A stretch of DNA of 64,000 nt from positions 186,001 to 250,000 of the forward strand of contig NZ_SMOK01000003.1 in assembly GCF_004353925.1 (NCBI RefSeq), written 5' to 3'. Source of the stretch: Pseudomonas sp. H9. Its GTDB lineage: Bacteria; Pseudomonadota; Gammaproteobacteria; Pseudomonadales; Pseudomonadaceae. The position numbers were made by a program, and so were the translations under genes. The notes beneath the pieces were generated by a model, which saw only the letters and a list, made by a program, of their open reading frames with translations, was not told where the DNA came from and searched no databases. Below, piece after piece: positions 30,415 through 42,792 of the stretch (the first letter of the stretch is position 1; each line of letters starts with the position of its first letter).

Positions 30415-31539
30415 ATGACCAGTCCAGCACTTTACGAACCCGAAAAGACACGCGTTATCGTCGGTATGTCCGGCGGCGTGGACTCTTCCGTCTCCGCCCT
30501 CCTGCTGATGGAGCAGGGCTACCAGGTGGAAGGCCTGTTCATGAAGAACTGGGAAGAGGATGACGGCACCGAATACTGCACCGCCCGCGAAGACCTCGCC
30601 GACGCACAAGCGGTCTGCGACCGCATTGGCATCAAGCTGCACACGGCCAACTTCGCCGCCGAATACTGGGACAACGTGTTCGAGCACTTCCTGGCCGAAT
30701 ACAAGGCCGGACGCACGCCGAACCCCGACATCCTGTGCAACCGTGAAATCAAGTTCAAGGCGTTCCTCGACTACGCCCTGATGCTCGGCGCCGACCTGAT
30801 CGCCACCGGCCACTACGTGCGCCGCCGCGACACCGACGGCCGCACCGAGCTGCTCAAGGGCCTGGACCCGAACAAAGACCAAAGCTATTTCCTGCATGCC
30901 GTCGGCGGCAAGGAAATCGCCCGCACCCTGTTCCCGGTCGGCGAGCTGGAAAAACCCGAAGTGCGCGCCATCGCCGAAAAGCACGGCCTGGCCACCGCCA
31001 AAAAGAAAGACTCCACCGGTATTTGCTTCATTGGCGAACGCCGCTTCAGCGACTTCCTCAAGCAATACCTGCCTGCCCAGCCAGGCGAGATTCAGACCAC
31101 CGACGGTGAAGTCATCGGCCGCCATCACGGCCTGATGTACCACACCATCGGCCAGCGCCAGGGCCTGGGCATTGGCGGCCTCAAGGATGCCGGTGACGAG
31201 CCGTGGTACGTGCTGGAAAAAGACCTCAGCCGTAACGTGCTGGTGGTCGGCCAGGGCAACGAGCACCCATGGCTGTTCTCCCGCGCGCTGCTGGCTTCGG
31301 AGATTTTCTGGGTCAACCCGATCGACCTGTCCAGCCCGCGCCAACTGACCGCCAAAGTCCGCTACCGCCAGAGCGACCAGAGCTGCACCCTGGAGCGCAC
31401 TGAAAACGGCTACCGCGCAGTCTTCGACGAACCACAACGGGCGGTGACACCCGGCCAGTCGGTGGTGTTCTATGACGGGGAAATTTGCCTGGGTGGCGGC
31501 GTGATCGAAACGGCCGAGCCGTGGAGCGCACGCCAATGA
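30415..31539 (+). CDS. mnmA: tRNA-specific 2-thiouridylase MnmA
   Basis: A 374-residue enzyme that thiolates U34 of tRNA-Lys, -Glu and -Gln. The PP-loop [10 protein letters not shown] is near residue 19. The two catalytic Cys are in [12 protein letters not shown] (about 103) and [11 protein letters not shown] (about 204). [12 protein letters not shown] is the third conserved block. Sulfur comes from TusE, encoded at 10441-10776. The stop overlaps the hflD start. Confidence 0.97.
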   Translation: MTSPALYEPEKTRVIVGMSGGVDSSVSALLLMEQGYQVEGLFMKNWEEDDGTEYCTAREDLADAQAVCDRIGIKLHTANFAAEYWDNVFEHFLAEYKAGRTPNPDILCNREIKFKAFLDYALMLGADLIATGHYVRRRDTDGRTELLKGLDPNKDQSYFLHAVGGKEIARTLFPVGELEKPEVRAIAEKHGLATAKKKDSTGICFIGERRFSDFLKQYLPAQPGEIQTTDGEVIGRHHGLMYHTIGQRQGLGIGGLKDAGDEPWYVLEKDLSRNVLVVGQGNEHPWLFSRALLASEIFWVNPIDLSSPRQLTAKVRYRQSDQSCTLERTENGYRAVFDEPQRAVTPGQSVVFYDGEICLGGGVIETAEPWSARQ

Positions 31540-32156
31540 GCTCGATTCAGGAGCAATTGATTGCCTTGGGCGGGGTGTTTCAGGCCGCCGTCCTGGTTGA
31601 CCGCATTGCCCGTACCGGCCAGGCCAGCGAAGCGAACCTGGGCTGCATGCTTGGCAGCCTGCTGGTGCGCGACCCACAAAATACCCTCGAGGTCTTTGGT
31701 GGCGACGACCTGAACCTACGCGACGGCTACCGCGCCCTGGCCAGCGCCCTGGAGCGCGACCCGGGCAGCCTGCAGCGCGAACCGTTGCGCTATGCCCTGT
31801 CGATGCTGGGCCTGGAGCGGCAACTGGCCAAACGTGGCGACATGCTCGACATGATCGGCAACCGCCTGCCCCAGATCCAGTCCCAGGCCGAGCATTTTGG
31901 CCTGGTGCACGAAAACGTCATCGCCTCCAGCGGCGCCCTGTACCAGGACACCCTGAGCACCCTGCGCCAGCGCATCCAGGTGCACGGCGACATGCGCCAC
32001 CTGCAGCAACCGAGCAACGCCTCCAAAATCCGCGCACTGCTGCTCGCCGGCATTCGTGCCGCACGCCTGTGGCGACAACTGGGCGGGCACCGCTGGCAGC
32101 TGGTGATCAGCCGGCGCAAACTGCTTAAAGAGTTGTACCCGATGTTGCGTGGTTAA
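31536..32156 (+). CDS. hflD: High-frequency-lysogenization protein HflD homologue
   Basis: A 206-residue mostly helical peripheral membrane protein. The start [20 protein letters not shown] at 31536 overlaps the mnmA stop (ATGA). In E. coli HflD binds lambda CII and promotes its loss; the cellular role outside phage is not known. The C-terminus [12 protein letters not shown] is conserved. It is translationally coupled to mnmA, as in many gammaproteobacteria. Confidence 0.92.
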   Translation: MSSIQEQLIALGGVFQAAVLVDRIARTGQASEANLGCMLGSLLVRDPQNTLEVFGGDDLNLRDGYRALASALERDPGSLQREPLRYALSMLGLERQLAKRGDMLDMIGNRLPQIQSQAEHFGLVHENVIASSGALYQDTLSTLRQRIQVHGDMRHLQQPSNASKIRALLLAGIRAARLWRQLGGHRWQLVISRRKLLKELYPMLRG

Positions 32157-32159
32157 TAG

Positions 32160-33683
<1,524 letters not shown>

Positions 33684-33699
33684 TCTGCGCCTTGCGCGT

Positions 33700-33726
33700 A
33701 AACGCCCGGCTCAGCCGGGCGTTTTT
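33700..33726 (+). terminator. Terminator after purB
   Basis: AACGCCCGGC / GCCGGGCGTT with a three-base TCA loop and T-rich tail. Confidence 0.88.
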
Positions 33727-33765
33727 ATTGCCGAAAGAAATTTACTTTTTTTCAATAGGTTACAC

Positions 33766-34932
33766 ATGAATCCTGATACTCCACTGCAGCTGCTGGGCGG
33801 CCTCACTGCCCGCGAATTCATGCGCGACTACTGGCAGAAAAAACCTCTGCTGGTACGCCAGGCCTTTGCCGACTTCGAAAGCCCGATCGATGCCGACGAA
33901 CTGGCCGGCCTGGCCTTGGAAGAAGAAGTTGAATCGCGCCTGATCATCGAGCACGGTGAGCGCCCCTGGGAGCTGCGTCGCGGCCCCTTCGAAGAAGACA
34001 CCTTCAGCACCCTGCCCGAGCGTGACTGGACCTTGCTGGTACAAGCAGTGGACCAGTTCGTACCAGAGGTCAACGAGCTGCTGGAGCACTTCCGCTTCCT
34101 GCCAAGCTGGCGCATCGACGACGTGATGATCAGCTTCGCCGCCCCAGGTGGCAGCGTTGGCCCACATTTCGACAATTACGACGTGTTCCTGCTGCAAGGC
34201 GAAGGCAAGCGCAACTGGAAGATCGGCCAGATGTGTGACAGCGACAGCCCACTGCTGGAGCATGCCGACCTGCGCATCCTCGCCGACTTCGAGCAAAGCG
34301 ATGAGTGGACCCTGGAACCGGGCGACATGCTCTACCTGCCACCACGCCTGGCCCATTTCGGCATCGCCGAAGACAACTGCCTGACTTATTCGGTTGGTTT
34401 CCGCGCACCGAGCGCCGCTGAAGTGCTGACCCACTTCACCGATTTCCTCAGCCAGTTCCTGCCTGACGAAGAGCGCTACAGCGACGCCGACGCACAGCCG
34501 GTCAGCGACCCACACCAAATCCAGCACGACGCACTCGCCCGCCTGAAGAACCTGCTGACTGAGCACATGGGTGACGAGCGCCTGCTGCTGACCTGGTTCG
34601 GCCAGTTCATGACCGAACCGCGCTACCCGGAAATGGTCAGCGGCGAACCGCTGGACGAAGCCGAGCTGATCGAAAGCCTGGCCCAGGGCGCCATCCTGAT
34701 TCGCAATCCAAGCGCGCGACTGGCCTGGTCGGAAGTCGACGACAACCTGCTGCTGTTCGCCAGCGGCCAGAGCCGTCTGCTGCCGGGCGAGCTGCGAGAG
34801 CTGCTGAAGCTGATCTGCGCCGCCGACGCGTTGCACATTGAAAACCTTGAGCAGTGGCTTGAAAACGATCAAGGCCTTACATTGATCTGCGAACTGGTCA
34901 AACAAGGAAGCCTGGGGTTTGCCAATGAATAA
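33766..34932 (+). CDS. roxA: Ribosomal protein uL16 3-hydroxylase (RoxA/YcfD, JmjC cupin)
   Basis: A 388-residue Fe(II)/2-oxoglutarate oxygenase of the bacterial ribosomal oxygenase group. The iron ligands appear as HFD in VGPHFDNYDVF (about 133) and the distal His in LAHFGIAEDN (about 199). PPRLAHFGIA and YWQKKPLLVRQAF fit YcfD, which hydroxylates an Arg of ribosomal protein L16. The C-terminal winged-helix region follows after residue 280. The stop overlaps the start of the GNAT gene by eight bases. Confidence 0.88.
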   Translation: MNPDTPLQLLGGLTAREFMRDYWQKKPLLVRQAFADFESPIDADELAGLALEEEVESRLIIEHGERPWELRRGPFEEDTFSTLPERDWTLLVQAVDQFVPEVNELLEHFRFLPSWRIDDVMISFAAPGGSVGPHFDNYDVFLLQGEGKRNWKIGQMCDSDSPLLEHADLRILADFEQSDEWTLEPGDMLYLPPRLAHFGIAEDNCLTYSVGFRAPSAAEVLTHFTDFLSQFLPDEERYSDADAQPVSDPHQIQHDALARLKNLLTEHMGDERLLLTWFGQFMTEPRYPEMVSGEPLDEAELIESLAQGAILIRNPSARLAWSEVDDNLLLFASGQSRLLPGELRELLKLICAADALHIENLEQWLENDQGLTLICELVKQGSLGFANE

Positions 34933-35359
34933 GATTCGCGTCCGCCTTGCCGACTGGCACAAAGACAACGCTGATATCCGCCGCATCCGTGAAGCCGTGT
35001 TTATCGCCGAGCAATGCGTACCGCCTGAGCTTGAGTGGGACGCAGACGACGACAGCGCCGTACACTTCCTCGCAATGGAAGGCGACTACGCCATCGGCAC
35101 AGCTCGCCTGCTGGCCGACGGCCAGATCGGCCGCGTATCGGTTCTCAAGGACTGGCGTGGCTTGAAAGTCGGTGATGCGCTGATGCAGGCGATTATCGTC
35201 GAAGCGCAGAACCGCGACCTCAAACAGCAGATGCTCAGCGCTCAAGTGCAAGCTACGCCGTTCTATGAACGCCTTGGCTTCAAGGTCGTCAGCGAAGAGT
35301 TCCTCGAAGCGGGCATTCCGCACGTCGACATGGTTCGCGAGTCGCGCGAACTGGCTTGA
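34925..35359 (+). CDS. GNAT family N-acetyltransferase
   Basis: A 144-residue acetyltransferase with the motif A region RVSVLKDWRGLKVGDALMQ (about 76-95), where the usual R/Q-x-x-G-x-G/A CoA loop is seen as RGLKVG. The C-terminal ATPFYERLGF is standard for the fold. It resembles the YjcF/ElaA-like group; substrate unknown. It is translationally coupled to roxA, a pairing that suggests linked expression though not necessarily linked function. Confidence 0.82.
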   Translation: MNKIRVRLADWHKDNADIRRIREAVFIAEQCVPPELEWDADDDSAVHFLAMEGDYAIGTARLLADGQIGRVSVLKDWRGLKVGDALMQAIIVEAQNRDLKQQMLSAQVQATPFYERLGFKVVSEEFLEAGIPHVDMVRESRELA

Positions 35360-35365
35360 TCAAAA

Positions 35366-35421
35366 ATCGCGGGGCAAGCCCGCTCCCACACAGGCTTGTG
35401 GGAGCGGGCTTGCCCCGCGAT
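35366..35421. repeat. Inverted REP pair
   Basis: Two facing REP copies with inner sequence CACACAGGCTTGTG, beginning seven bases after the GNAT stop. Confidence 0.87.
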
Positions 35422-35483
35422 AGAGCCAGCAAAACCCCTACAAATTTGCCATCATGTCCACTCCACCCGCGGAGATCATGGAC

Positions 35484-36218
35484 ATGCCGCTACGCCCCCT
35501 GCTCACCTCCCTGCTTCTGTCGTTCAGCCTGAGCTCGCTGGCCGCCACTGAAGTCCTGCCGCTGAACCACCGTACCAGCGCCGAATTACTCCCCACCGCA
35601 CAATCCTTCCTCGGCAAAGAAGGCAGCGTCAGCGCCTTTGAAAACAAACTGATCGTCAACGCCGATCCACAACGCATCGACGACCTGCGCACGCTACTGC
35701 AACAGCTGGACACAGCACCGCGGCGCTTGATGATCAGCGTCGATAACAACGACAGTAATTACCAGGACAACCGCGGCAACGCCCGCATCATCCACTACGG
35801 CACAGCCAACCGCGAAGGCGGCCTGCAACAGGTCCAGGCCACCGAAGGTAACCCCGCACTGATTCAGGTCGGCCAGAGCATTCCGATCACCAGCACCAGC
35901 ACCGATGGCTATGGCCGCATCCAGAGCGACACCGAATACCGCAACGTCACCCAGGGCTTCTACGTGACTGCAAAGGTCAACGGTGAAAACGTCAACCTGA
36001 GCATCAGCACCAACAATGACCGGATGAGCCAGGAGCGTCCCGATGTAGTGAAGGTTCAAAGTACCGACACAACCGTCAGTGGCAAGCTGGGGGAATGGAT
36101 CACGGTGGCCGGTATCAACCAACAGAGCCAGTCCGAGCGCAGCGCTTCCAGCCTCACCTACAGCACCCAACGCGGTGAAAACATGACTTTACGGGTAAAA
36201 GTCGATGCACTGGACTGA
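35484..36218 (+). CDS. Exported protein with secretin N-domain-like fold
   Basis: A 244-residue protein with signal peptide MPLRPLLTSLLLSFSLSSLA (cleavage after LAA likely). Residues about 20-80 (LPLNHRTSAELLPTAQSFLG, then VSAFENKLIVNADPQRIDDLRTLLQQLD) match the short N0/N1-type domain of type II/III secretins. The rest, rich in GYVTAKVNGENVNL-like strands and VSGKLGEWITVAGI, looks like the secretin-proximal beta region, but there is no full channel or gate domain and the protein is less than half of secretin length. The start at 35484 is chosen because GGAG is spaced nine bases before it; 35478 is possible. No other secretion genes are near. Confidence 0.7.
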   Translation: MPLRPLLTSLLLSFSLSSLAATEVLPLNHRTSAELLPTAQSFLGKEGSVSAFENKLIVNADPQRIDDLRTLLQQLDTAPRRLMISVDNNDSNYQDNRGNARIIHYGTANREGGLQQVQATEGNPALIQVGQSIPITSTSTDGYGRIQSDTEYRNVTQGFYVTAKVNGENVNLSISTNNDRMSQERPDVVKVQSTDTTVSGKLGEWITVAGINQQSQSERSASSLTYSTQRGENMTLRVKVDALD

Positions 36219-36273
36219 ACCCAGAGAAATCAAGGCCTCGACCAAAGGCCTCGGAACTGACTGATGAGTCTTG

Positions 36274-36290
36274 TTAGACCAAAGATGTAG
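36274..36290 (+). promoter_or_regulatory. 17-nt sequence shared with the icd upstream region
   Basis: TTAGACCAAAGATGTAG, identical to 27227-27211 on the minus strand before icd. Its last five bases overlap the palindromic operator. Confidence 0.7.
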
Positions 36291-36311
36291 TGGAATGAAA
36301 AAAGCACTACA
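36286..36311. promoter_or_regulatory. Palindromic operator, RccR-like
   Basis: TGTAGTG (36286-36292), 12 bases, CACTACA (36305-36311): perfect seven-base inverted arms. These half-sites resemble those I recall for the KDPG-responsive regulator RccR, which controls aceA in Pseudomonas. It ends seven bases before the -35 element. Confidence 0.6.
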
Positions 36312-36317
36312 AAACAT

Positions 36318-36346
36318 TTGACGACCTCATTTGGCCAAGGCATGAT
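36318..36346 (+). promoter_or_regulatory. Probable aceA promoter
   Basis: -35 TTGACG (36318-36323), 17-base spacer, -10 CATGAT (36341-36346). This gives a leader of about 350 nt. Confidence 0.5.
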
Positions 36347-36706
36347 GGCCCCGCTCCCGCTAATCAGAGGCCCTGACAAGGGCCTTCGAGCCGCGCTCTA
36401 ACTTACCCACCTGAGCCGACTCGTGTCTGTACAGCCCACAAGGCAGTTTGACGAGATTGCGACTGGAACGAGGTTGTCCTGAGGGACGGAAGCGCATCAA
36501 GAGGCACCCGGCAGTACTGTTCACTGTAGTTCGGCAACCACGAGCCACCCTGCATTGATCACCTCGCCTACGCCTGCTCACTTCCCCCTTCGAGCCCCAT
36601 CGTTCGACCGTCGCAACTTCGCTGAACATGACTGACGCCAGGCTTCTGATCTGCGCAGTGTGAGCGAGAATTTTTACCCAAGACCGATGCGACGAGGTTT
36701 ATTTCC

Positions 36707-38032
36707 ATGGCACTGACACGCGAACAGCAAATTGCAGCCCTCGAAAAAGACTGGGCCGAAAACCCGCGCTGGAAAGGCGTGACCCGTACCTACACCGCCG
36801 CTGATGTCGTTCGTCTGCGTGGCTCGGTCCAACCTGAGCACACCCTGGCCCGTATGGGTGCTGAAAAGCTGTGGAAACTGGTTACCCAAGGTGCACACCC
36901 AGCCTTCCGCCCTGAAAAAGATTTCGTCAACTGCATGGGCGCCCTGACCGGCGGCCAGGCTGTTCAACAGGTCAAGGCCGGCATCCAGGCCATCTACCTG
37001 TCCGGCTGGCAAGTGGCTGCCGATAACAACTCGGCCGAGTCCATGTACCCAGACCAGTCGCTGTACCCAGTCGACTCCGTACCGACCGTGGTCAAGCGCA
37101 TCAACAACTCGTTCCGTCGCGCCGACCAGATCCAGTGGAAAGCCGGCAAGAACCCAGGTGACGAAGGCTACGTCGACTACTTCGCACCAATCGTGGCTGA
37201 CGCCGAAGCCGGTTTCGGCGGCGTACTGAACGCCTACGAACTGATGAAGAACATGATCGAAGCAGGCGCCGCCGGCGTTCACTTCGAAGACCAGCTGGCC
37301 TCGGTGAAAAAATGTGGCCACATGGGCGGTAAAGTACTGGTTCCAACCCAGGAAGCCGTACAAAAGCTGACCGCCGCCCGTCTGGCTGCTGACGTTGCCG
37401 GTGTACCGACCATCATCCTGGCCCGTACCGACGCCAACGCCGCTGACCTGCTGACCAGCGACTGCGACCCGTACGACCAGCCATTCGTGGTCGGCGACCG
37501 CACCCCAGAAGGCTTCTACAAAGTTCGCGCCGGCCTGGATCAAGCCATTGCCCGCGGCCTGGCCTACGCACCTTACGCCGACCTGATCTGGTGTGAGACT
37601 GCCAAGCCAGACCTGGACGAGGCCCGTCGTTTCGCCGAAGCGATCAAGAAGGAATACCCAGACCAGATCCTGTCGTACAACTGCTCGCCTTCCTTCAACT
37701 GGAAGAAGAACCTGGACGATGCCACCATCGCCAAGTTCCAGCGCGAACTGTCGGCCATGGGTTACAAGCACCAGTTCATCACCTTGGCCGGTATCCACAA
37801 CATGTGGCACGGCATGTTCAACCTGGCGCACGACTACGCCCGCAACGACATGACCGCCTACGTGAAACTGCAAGAGCAAGAGTTCGCTGACGCATCGAAA
37901 GGCTACACCTTCGTAGCGCACCAGCAAGAAGTCGGCACCGGCTACTTCGACGACATGACCACCGTTATTCAGGGTGGCAAGTCTTCGGTTACCGCACTGA
38001 CCGGCTCGACCGAAGAAGAGCAGTTCCACTGA
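36707..38032 (+). CDS. aceA: Isocitrate lyase
   Basis: A 441-residue glyoxylate-shunt enzyme splitting isocitrate to succinate and glyoxylate. The catalytic [17 protein letters not shown] lies near residue 202, with Cys in [23 protein letters not shown] near 164 binds Mg2+. [11 protein letters not shown] near 325 and the C-terminal lid are present. The length and the shorter N-terminal part fit the 'short' AceA of the enteric type. It draws on the same isocitrate pool as Icd and Idh. Confidence 0.97.
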   Translation: MALTREQQIAALEKDWAENPRWKGVTRTYTAADVVRLRGSVQPEHTLARMGAEKLWKLVTQGAHPAFRPEKDFVNCMGALTGGQAVQQVKAGIQAIYLSGWQVAADNNSAESMYPDQSLYPVDSVPTVVKRINNSFRRADQIQWKAGKNPGDEGYVDYFAPIVADAEAGFGGVLNAYELMKNMIEAGAAGVHFEDQLASVKKCGHMGGKVLVPTQEAVQKLTAARLAADVAGVPTIILARTDANAADLLTSDCDPYDQPFVVGDRTPEGFYKVRAGLDQAIARGLAYAPYADLIWCETAKPDLDEARRFAEAIKKEYPDQILSYNCSPSFNWKKNLDDATIAKFQRELSAMGYKHQFITLAGIHNMWHGMFNLAHDYARNDMTAYVKLQEQEFADASKGYTFVAHQQEVGTGYFDDMTTVIQGGKSSVTALTGSTEEEQFH

Positions 38033-38066
38033 TCACTGATCAGTAGCTGATATTCGGGTAACACTC

Positions 38067-38106
38067 AAAACCCGGGGCTTGTGATGGGGCCCCGGGTTTT
38101 GTTTTT
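38067..38106 (+). terminator. Terminator after aceA
   Basis: AAAACCCGGGGC / GCCCCGGGTTTT stem with a ten-base loop, followed by GTTTTT. Confidence 0.88.
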
Positions 38107-38121
38107 CCGATAGGCTGGCTT

Positions 38122-38197
38122 GCGGTGGGAGCGGGCTTGCCCGGCGATACGACACTCCTGACAGACCGCAATCGCGGGGCAAGCCCGCTCCCACCGC
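38122..38197. repeat. REP pair, long-spacer type
   Basis: Here the copies point outward: GCGGTGGGAGCGGGCTTGCC on the left and its complement on the right, with an inner spacer containing CTGACAGACCGC. The left copy has one change (CCCGGCG). The same inner motif recurs in the pairs at 54343 and 60458. Confidence 0.87.
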
Positions 38198-38310
38198 AAC
38201 GCATTCCAAAGTAGGTTCTGCGCCGACCGCCATGCGATCTGGCGGATTCGGCACTTTCCTATAAATGCTCAATGGCTATCCTAGGCGCACAACAACACCA
38301 AGGATCGGCC

Positions 38311-38973
38311 ATGTCTCGCCCGCTCACCCTTATCGCTCTGGCGCTGATTGGCGCAGCTCTCTATTTATATGCACTGGCCAGTCAACAGGCCCTGCTCGGC
38401 CTGGCGGTGAAACCGATCCCGGTACTGGCCCTGATCGTCTGGCTCAATGCCGCCGAGCCTTCCCGCTATCGGCGCTGGATTACTGTGGGCTTGTGGTTCT
38501 CGCTGCTGGGCGACATCTTGCTGGCGGTACCTGGCGACCTGTTCGTATTCGGCCTGGCTGCGTTTCTCTGCGCCCACCTGGCCTACCTGCGCGGCTACCT
38601 GACCGAAAGTCGTCAACCAGCGGCATGGGCACTGTTGATTTCGGCGAGTGTCGGCGGGGCATTTCTGACCGTGCTGATCAGCCACGGCCTGGGCGAGATG
38701 CTGATCCCGGTCACGGTGTATGCCCTGGCCATCAGTGCAATGCTCTGGCGCGCACTGGCCTGTGGCGGCCTGGCGGCGCTGGGCGCGATTGCCTTTGTGT
38801 TCTCTGACAGCCTGATCGGCATCGATCGCTTCGTCAGTCAGTTCCAGGCTGTGCCCTACCTGATCATCCTCGCCTACTGGCTGGGACAGTGGGGAATCGC
38901 CGCCTCGGTATACACCAGGCGATTTCCGCAAACCTTGATCCAGAGCGCGGCAAACCCGAAAAAACTCAGTTAA
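38311..38973 (+). CDS. YhhN family membrane protein (lysoplasmalogenase-like)
   Basis: A 220-residue protein with about eight membrane segments. KPIPVLALIVWL near residue 28 and FSLLGDILLAVPGDLFVFGLAAF near 60-85 carry the family's conserved Lys-Pro and Gly-Asp positions; FVFSDSLIGIDRF near 172 holds the second conserved acidic site. Animal TMEM86 members hydrolyse lysoplasmalogen; the bacterial substrate is uncertain. The start at 38311 follows AAGGATCGGCC; an in-frame ATG at 38272 is rejected. Not part of the nuo operon. Confidence 0.8.
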   Translation: MSRPLTLIALALIGAALYLYALASQQALLGLAVKPIPVLALIVWLNAAEPSRYRRWITVGLWFSLLGDILLAVPGDLFVFGLAAFLCAHLAYLRGYLTESRQPAAWALLISASVGGAFLTVLISHGLGEMLIPVTVYALAISAMLWRALACGGLAALGAIAFVFSDSLIGIDRFVSQFQAVPYLIILAYWLGQWGIAASVYTRRFPQTLIQSAANPKKLS

Positions 38974-39061
38974 AACACAAGGCGTGGAAACTTGCAGGTG
39001 TTGCCTATGCCAGCCAACTTTATAATTGACCGTATCAGTGGGTGATCTGTACTTCCTTAAA

Positions 39062-39076
39062 TGATATTAATTATCA
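39062..39076. promoter_or_regulatory. Fur box candidate
   Basis: TGATATTAATTATCA fits the Fur 7-1-7 pattern TGATAAT-N-ATTATCA at 13 of 14 positions. Flanking bases extend the symmetry to AATGATATTAATTATCATT (39060-39078). It lies about 255 bases before nuoA. Confidence 0.6.
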
Positions 39077-39213
39077 TTACGAAATTACAACTTCATTACG
39101 CTTTGAAAGAAACATAATTAACAAAACCCGGGACAATGCCCGTCCCATGCGGGCTGCAGCGTGTTACGAAAGATTTTTGTTCTTAATCCTACGAATAAAT
39201 TTGCTGCAGAAAT

Positions 39214-39242
39214 TTTACTTGCACCGGGTTTACCCATAAAAT
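39214..39242 (+). promoter_or_regulatory. Probable nuo promoter
   Basis: -35 TTTACT (39214-39219), 17-base spacer, -10 TAAAAT (39237-39242). The leader to nuoA would be about 80 nt. Confidence 0.5.
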
Positions 39243-39330
39243 CAGCACGATAGATTCCGCTGCGACATATCGTCACTGCTTTACTACTTTCCAAGCCGCA
39301 GAGACTGGTCTCTGTATAAGGATTTTCAGC

Positions 39331-39744
39331 ATGCCCGATTCGACAGGACTCATCGCCCACAACTGGGGCTTTGCCATTTTCCTTTTGGGTGTCGTTGGCC
39401 TCTGTGCCTTCATGCTCGGTCTGTCCGCCCTGCTCGGTAGCAAGGCTTGGGGCCGGAGCAAGAACGAACCCTTTGAGTCCGGCATGTTGCCTACCGGCGG
39501 CGCCCGTTTGCGCCTGTCGGCCAAATTCTATCTGGTCGCGATGCTGTTCGTGATCTTCGATATCGAAGCCCTCTTTCTCTTTGCATGGTCTGTGTCCGTC
39601 CGCGAAAGCGGCTGGACCGGATTCGTCGAAGCTCTCGTTTTCATAGCAATTCTGTTGGCAGGTCTTGTCTACCTTTGGCGCGTCGGTGCTCTTGATTGGG
39701 CTCCCGAAGGTCGTCGTAAGCGGCAAGCGAAGCTGAAACAATGA
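39331..39744 (+). CDS. nuoA: NADH-quinone oxidoreductase subunit A
   Basis: A 137-residue membrane subunit of complex I with three spans (about 12-34, 65-85, 95-115). The conserved [39 protein letters not shown] region, including the Cys-less loop and acidic residues, identifies it. AAGGATTTTCAGC precedes the ATG. It is the first gene of a 13-gene operon (nuoA-B-CD-E-F-G-H-I-J-K-L-M-N) with mostly overlapping or close genes. Confidence 0.97.
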   Translation: MPDSTGLIAHNWGFAIFLLGVVGLCAFMLGLSALLGSKAWGRSKNEPFESGMLPTGGARLRLSAKFYLVAMLFVIFDIEALFLFAWSVSVRESGWTGFVEALVFIAILLAGLVYLWRVGALDWAPEGRRKRQAKLKQ

Positions 39745-39754
39745 GGCTTTGGCA

Positions 39755-40432
39755 ATGCAATACAATCTCACCAGAATCGACCCGGATGCTCCCAACGAGC
39801 AATATCCAATCGGAGAGCGGGAAACCGTCTCCGATTCGCTGCTAGAGGACCAGGTCCACAAGAACATCTTCATGGGCAAACTTGAAGATGTGCTCAGTGG
39901 CGCGGTCAACTGGGGGCGTAAGAACTCCCTGTGGCCCTACAACTTCGGCCTCTCCTGCTGCTACGTGGAAATGACCACGGCCTTCACGGCGCCTCACGAC
40001 ATCGCCCGCTTCGGTGCGGAAGTCATCCGGGCATCACCGCGTCAGGCCGACTTCATGGTCATCGCTGGCACCTGCTTCATCAAAATGGCGCCGATCATTC
40101 AGCGCCTGTACGAGCAGATGCTTGAGCCCAAGTGGGTCATCTCCATGGGTTCGTGCGCCAACTCCGGTGGCATGTACGACATTTACTCGGTCGTTCAGGG
40201 GGTCGACAAGTTCCTCCCCGTGGATGTCTATGTGCCCGGCTGCCCGCCTCGCCCTGAAGCTTTTCTGCAAGGCCTGATGCTGTTGCAGGAGTCGATTGGC
40301 CAGGAGCGTCGTCCTCTTTCCTGGGTTGTCGGTGATCAAGGCATTTACCGTGCCGAGATGCCGTCGCAGAAAGAGCAACGCCGTGAACAGCGCATCCAGG
40401 TCACCAACCTGCGCAGCCCCGACGAAGTCTGA
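39755..40432 (+). CDS. nuoB: NADH-quinone oxidoreductase subunit B
   Basis: A 225-residue peripheral subunit carrying cluster N2, the last iron-sulfur centre before quinone. Ligand Cys are in LSCCYVEM (two adjacent Cys near residue 69), GTCFIKM (about 132) and [11 protein letters not shown] (about 162). The start [11 protein letters not shown] follows GAGG; a TTG six bases earlier is rejected. Ten bases after nuoA. Confidence 0.97.
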   Translation: MQYNLTRIDPDAPNEQYPIGERETVSDSLLEDQVHKNIFMGKLEDVLSGAVNWGRKNSLWPYNFGLSCCYVEMTTAFTAPHDIARFGAEVIRASPRQADFMVIAGTCFIKMAPIIQRLYEQMLEPKWVISMGSCANSGGMYDIYSVVQGVDKFLPVDVYVPGCPPRPEAFLQGLMLLQESIGQERRPLSWVVGDQGIYRAEMPSQKEQRREQRIQVTNLRSPDEV

Positions 40433-40492
40433 TCCAGCGACCTGTTGCCTGCGCATGCGCGACAGGCAGCCTGGCTTCATTCTCTACGTTGA

Positions 40493-42292
<1,800 letters not shown>

Positions 42293-42294
42293 GC

Positions 42295-42792
42295 ATGAAC
42301 AGCACGCTTATCCAAACCGACCGTTTCGCCCTGAGCGAAACCGAGCGCTCGGCCATCGAGCACGAAATGCATCACTACGAGGACCCGCGCGCGGCGTCCA
42401 TCGAAGCCCTGAAGATCGTTCAGAAGGAACGCGGCTGGGTGCCGGACGGCGCCATCTACGCGATCGGCGAAGTGCTCGGCATTCCTGCCAGCGACGTCGA
42501 AGGCGTTGCCACCTTCTATAGTCAGATCTTCCGTCAGCCGGTTGGCCGGCACATCATCCGCGTCTGCGACAGCATGGTCTGCTACATCGGCGGCCACGAG
42601 TCGGTGGTCAGCCAGATCCAGAGCGAGCTGGGTATCGGCCTGGGTCAAACCACTGCCGACGGCCGCTTCACCCTGCTGCCAGTCTGCTGCCTGGGTAACT
42701 GCGACAAGGCCCCGGCGCTGATGATCGACGACGACACCTTTGGCGATGTCCAGCCTGCTGGCGTCTCCAAGTTGCTGGAGGGTTACGTATGA
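42295..42792 (+). CDS. nuoE: NADH-quinone oxidoreductase subunit E
   Basis: A 165-residue thioredoxin-like subunit with the N1a [2Fe-2S] cluster: ligands in [12 protein letters not shown] (about 92-97) and [10 protein letters not shown] (about 133-137). It belongs to the NADH-oxidising module with NuoF and NuoG. Its stop overlaps the nuoF start by four bases. Confidence 0.97.
   Translation: MNSTLIQTDRFALSETERSAIEHEMHHYEDPRAASIEALKIVQKERGWVPDGAIYAIGEVLGIPASDVEGVATFYSQIFRQPVGRHIIRVCDSMVCYIGGHESVVSQIQSELGIGLGQTTADGRFTLLPVCCLGNCDKAPALMIDDDTFGDVQPAGVSKLLEGYV

Larger units (their letters stand above)
36219..36706. other. aceA upstream region and long leader
   Basis: 488 bases without a supported gene. 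It holds the 17-nt sequence shared with icd (36274-36290), a palindromic operator (36286-36311), a promoter (36318-36346), a stem AGGCCCT-GACA-AGGGCCT (36368-36385), and about 320 further bases before the aceA ribosome site (GACGAGG) with nothing I recognise. Confidence 0.6.
38974..39330. other. Regulatory region upstream of nuo
   Basis: 357 bases, AT-rich compared with its surroundings. It holds a near-perfect Fur box (39062-39076), a possible start of an unknown transcript after it, a stem around 39127-39150 (GGGAC/GTCCC) and a nuo promoter (39214-39242). The open frame across 39042-39239 lacks a ribosome site and is not called. Confidence 0.6.

Noticed and set aside
36368..36385. Stem in the aceA leader as a rho-independent terminator
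   Set aside because: No T-run follows on either strand.
36360..36629. 89-codon minus-strand open frame in the aceA leader
   Set aside because: No ribosome site, Arg/Ser-rich content and no similarity to anything I know; more likely non-coding.
39042..39239. 65-codon open frame between the YhhN gene and nuoA
   Set aside because: It crosses the Fur box and the promoter region, has no ribosome site and no sensible protein pattern.
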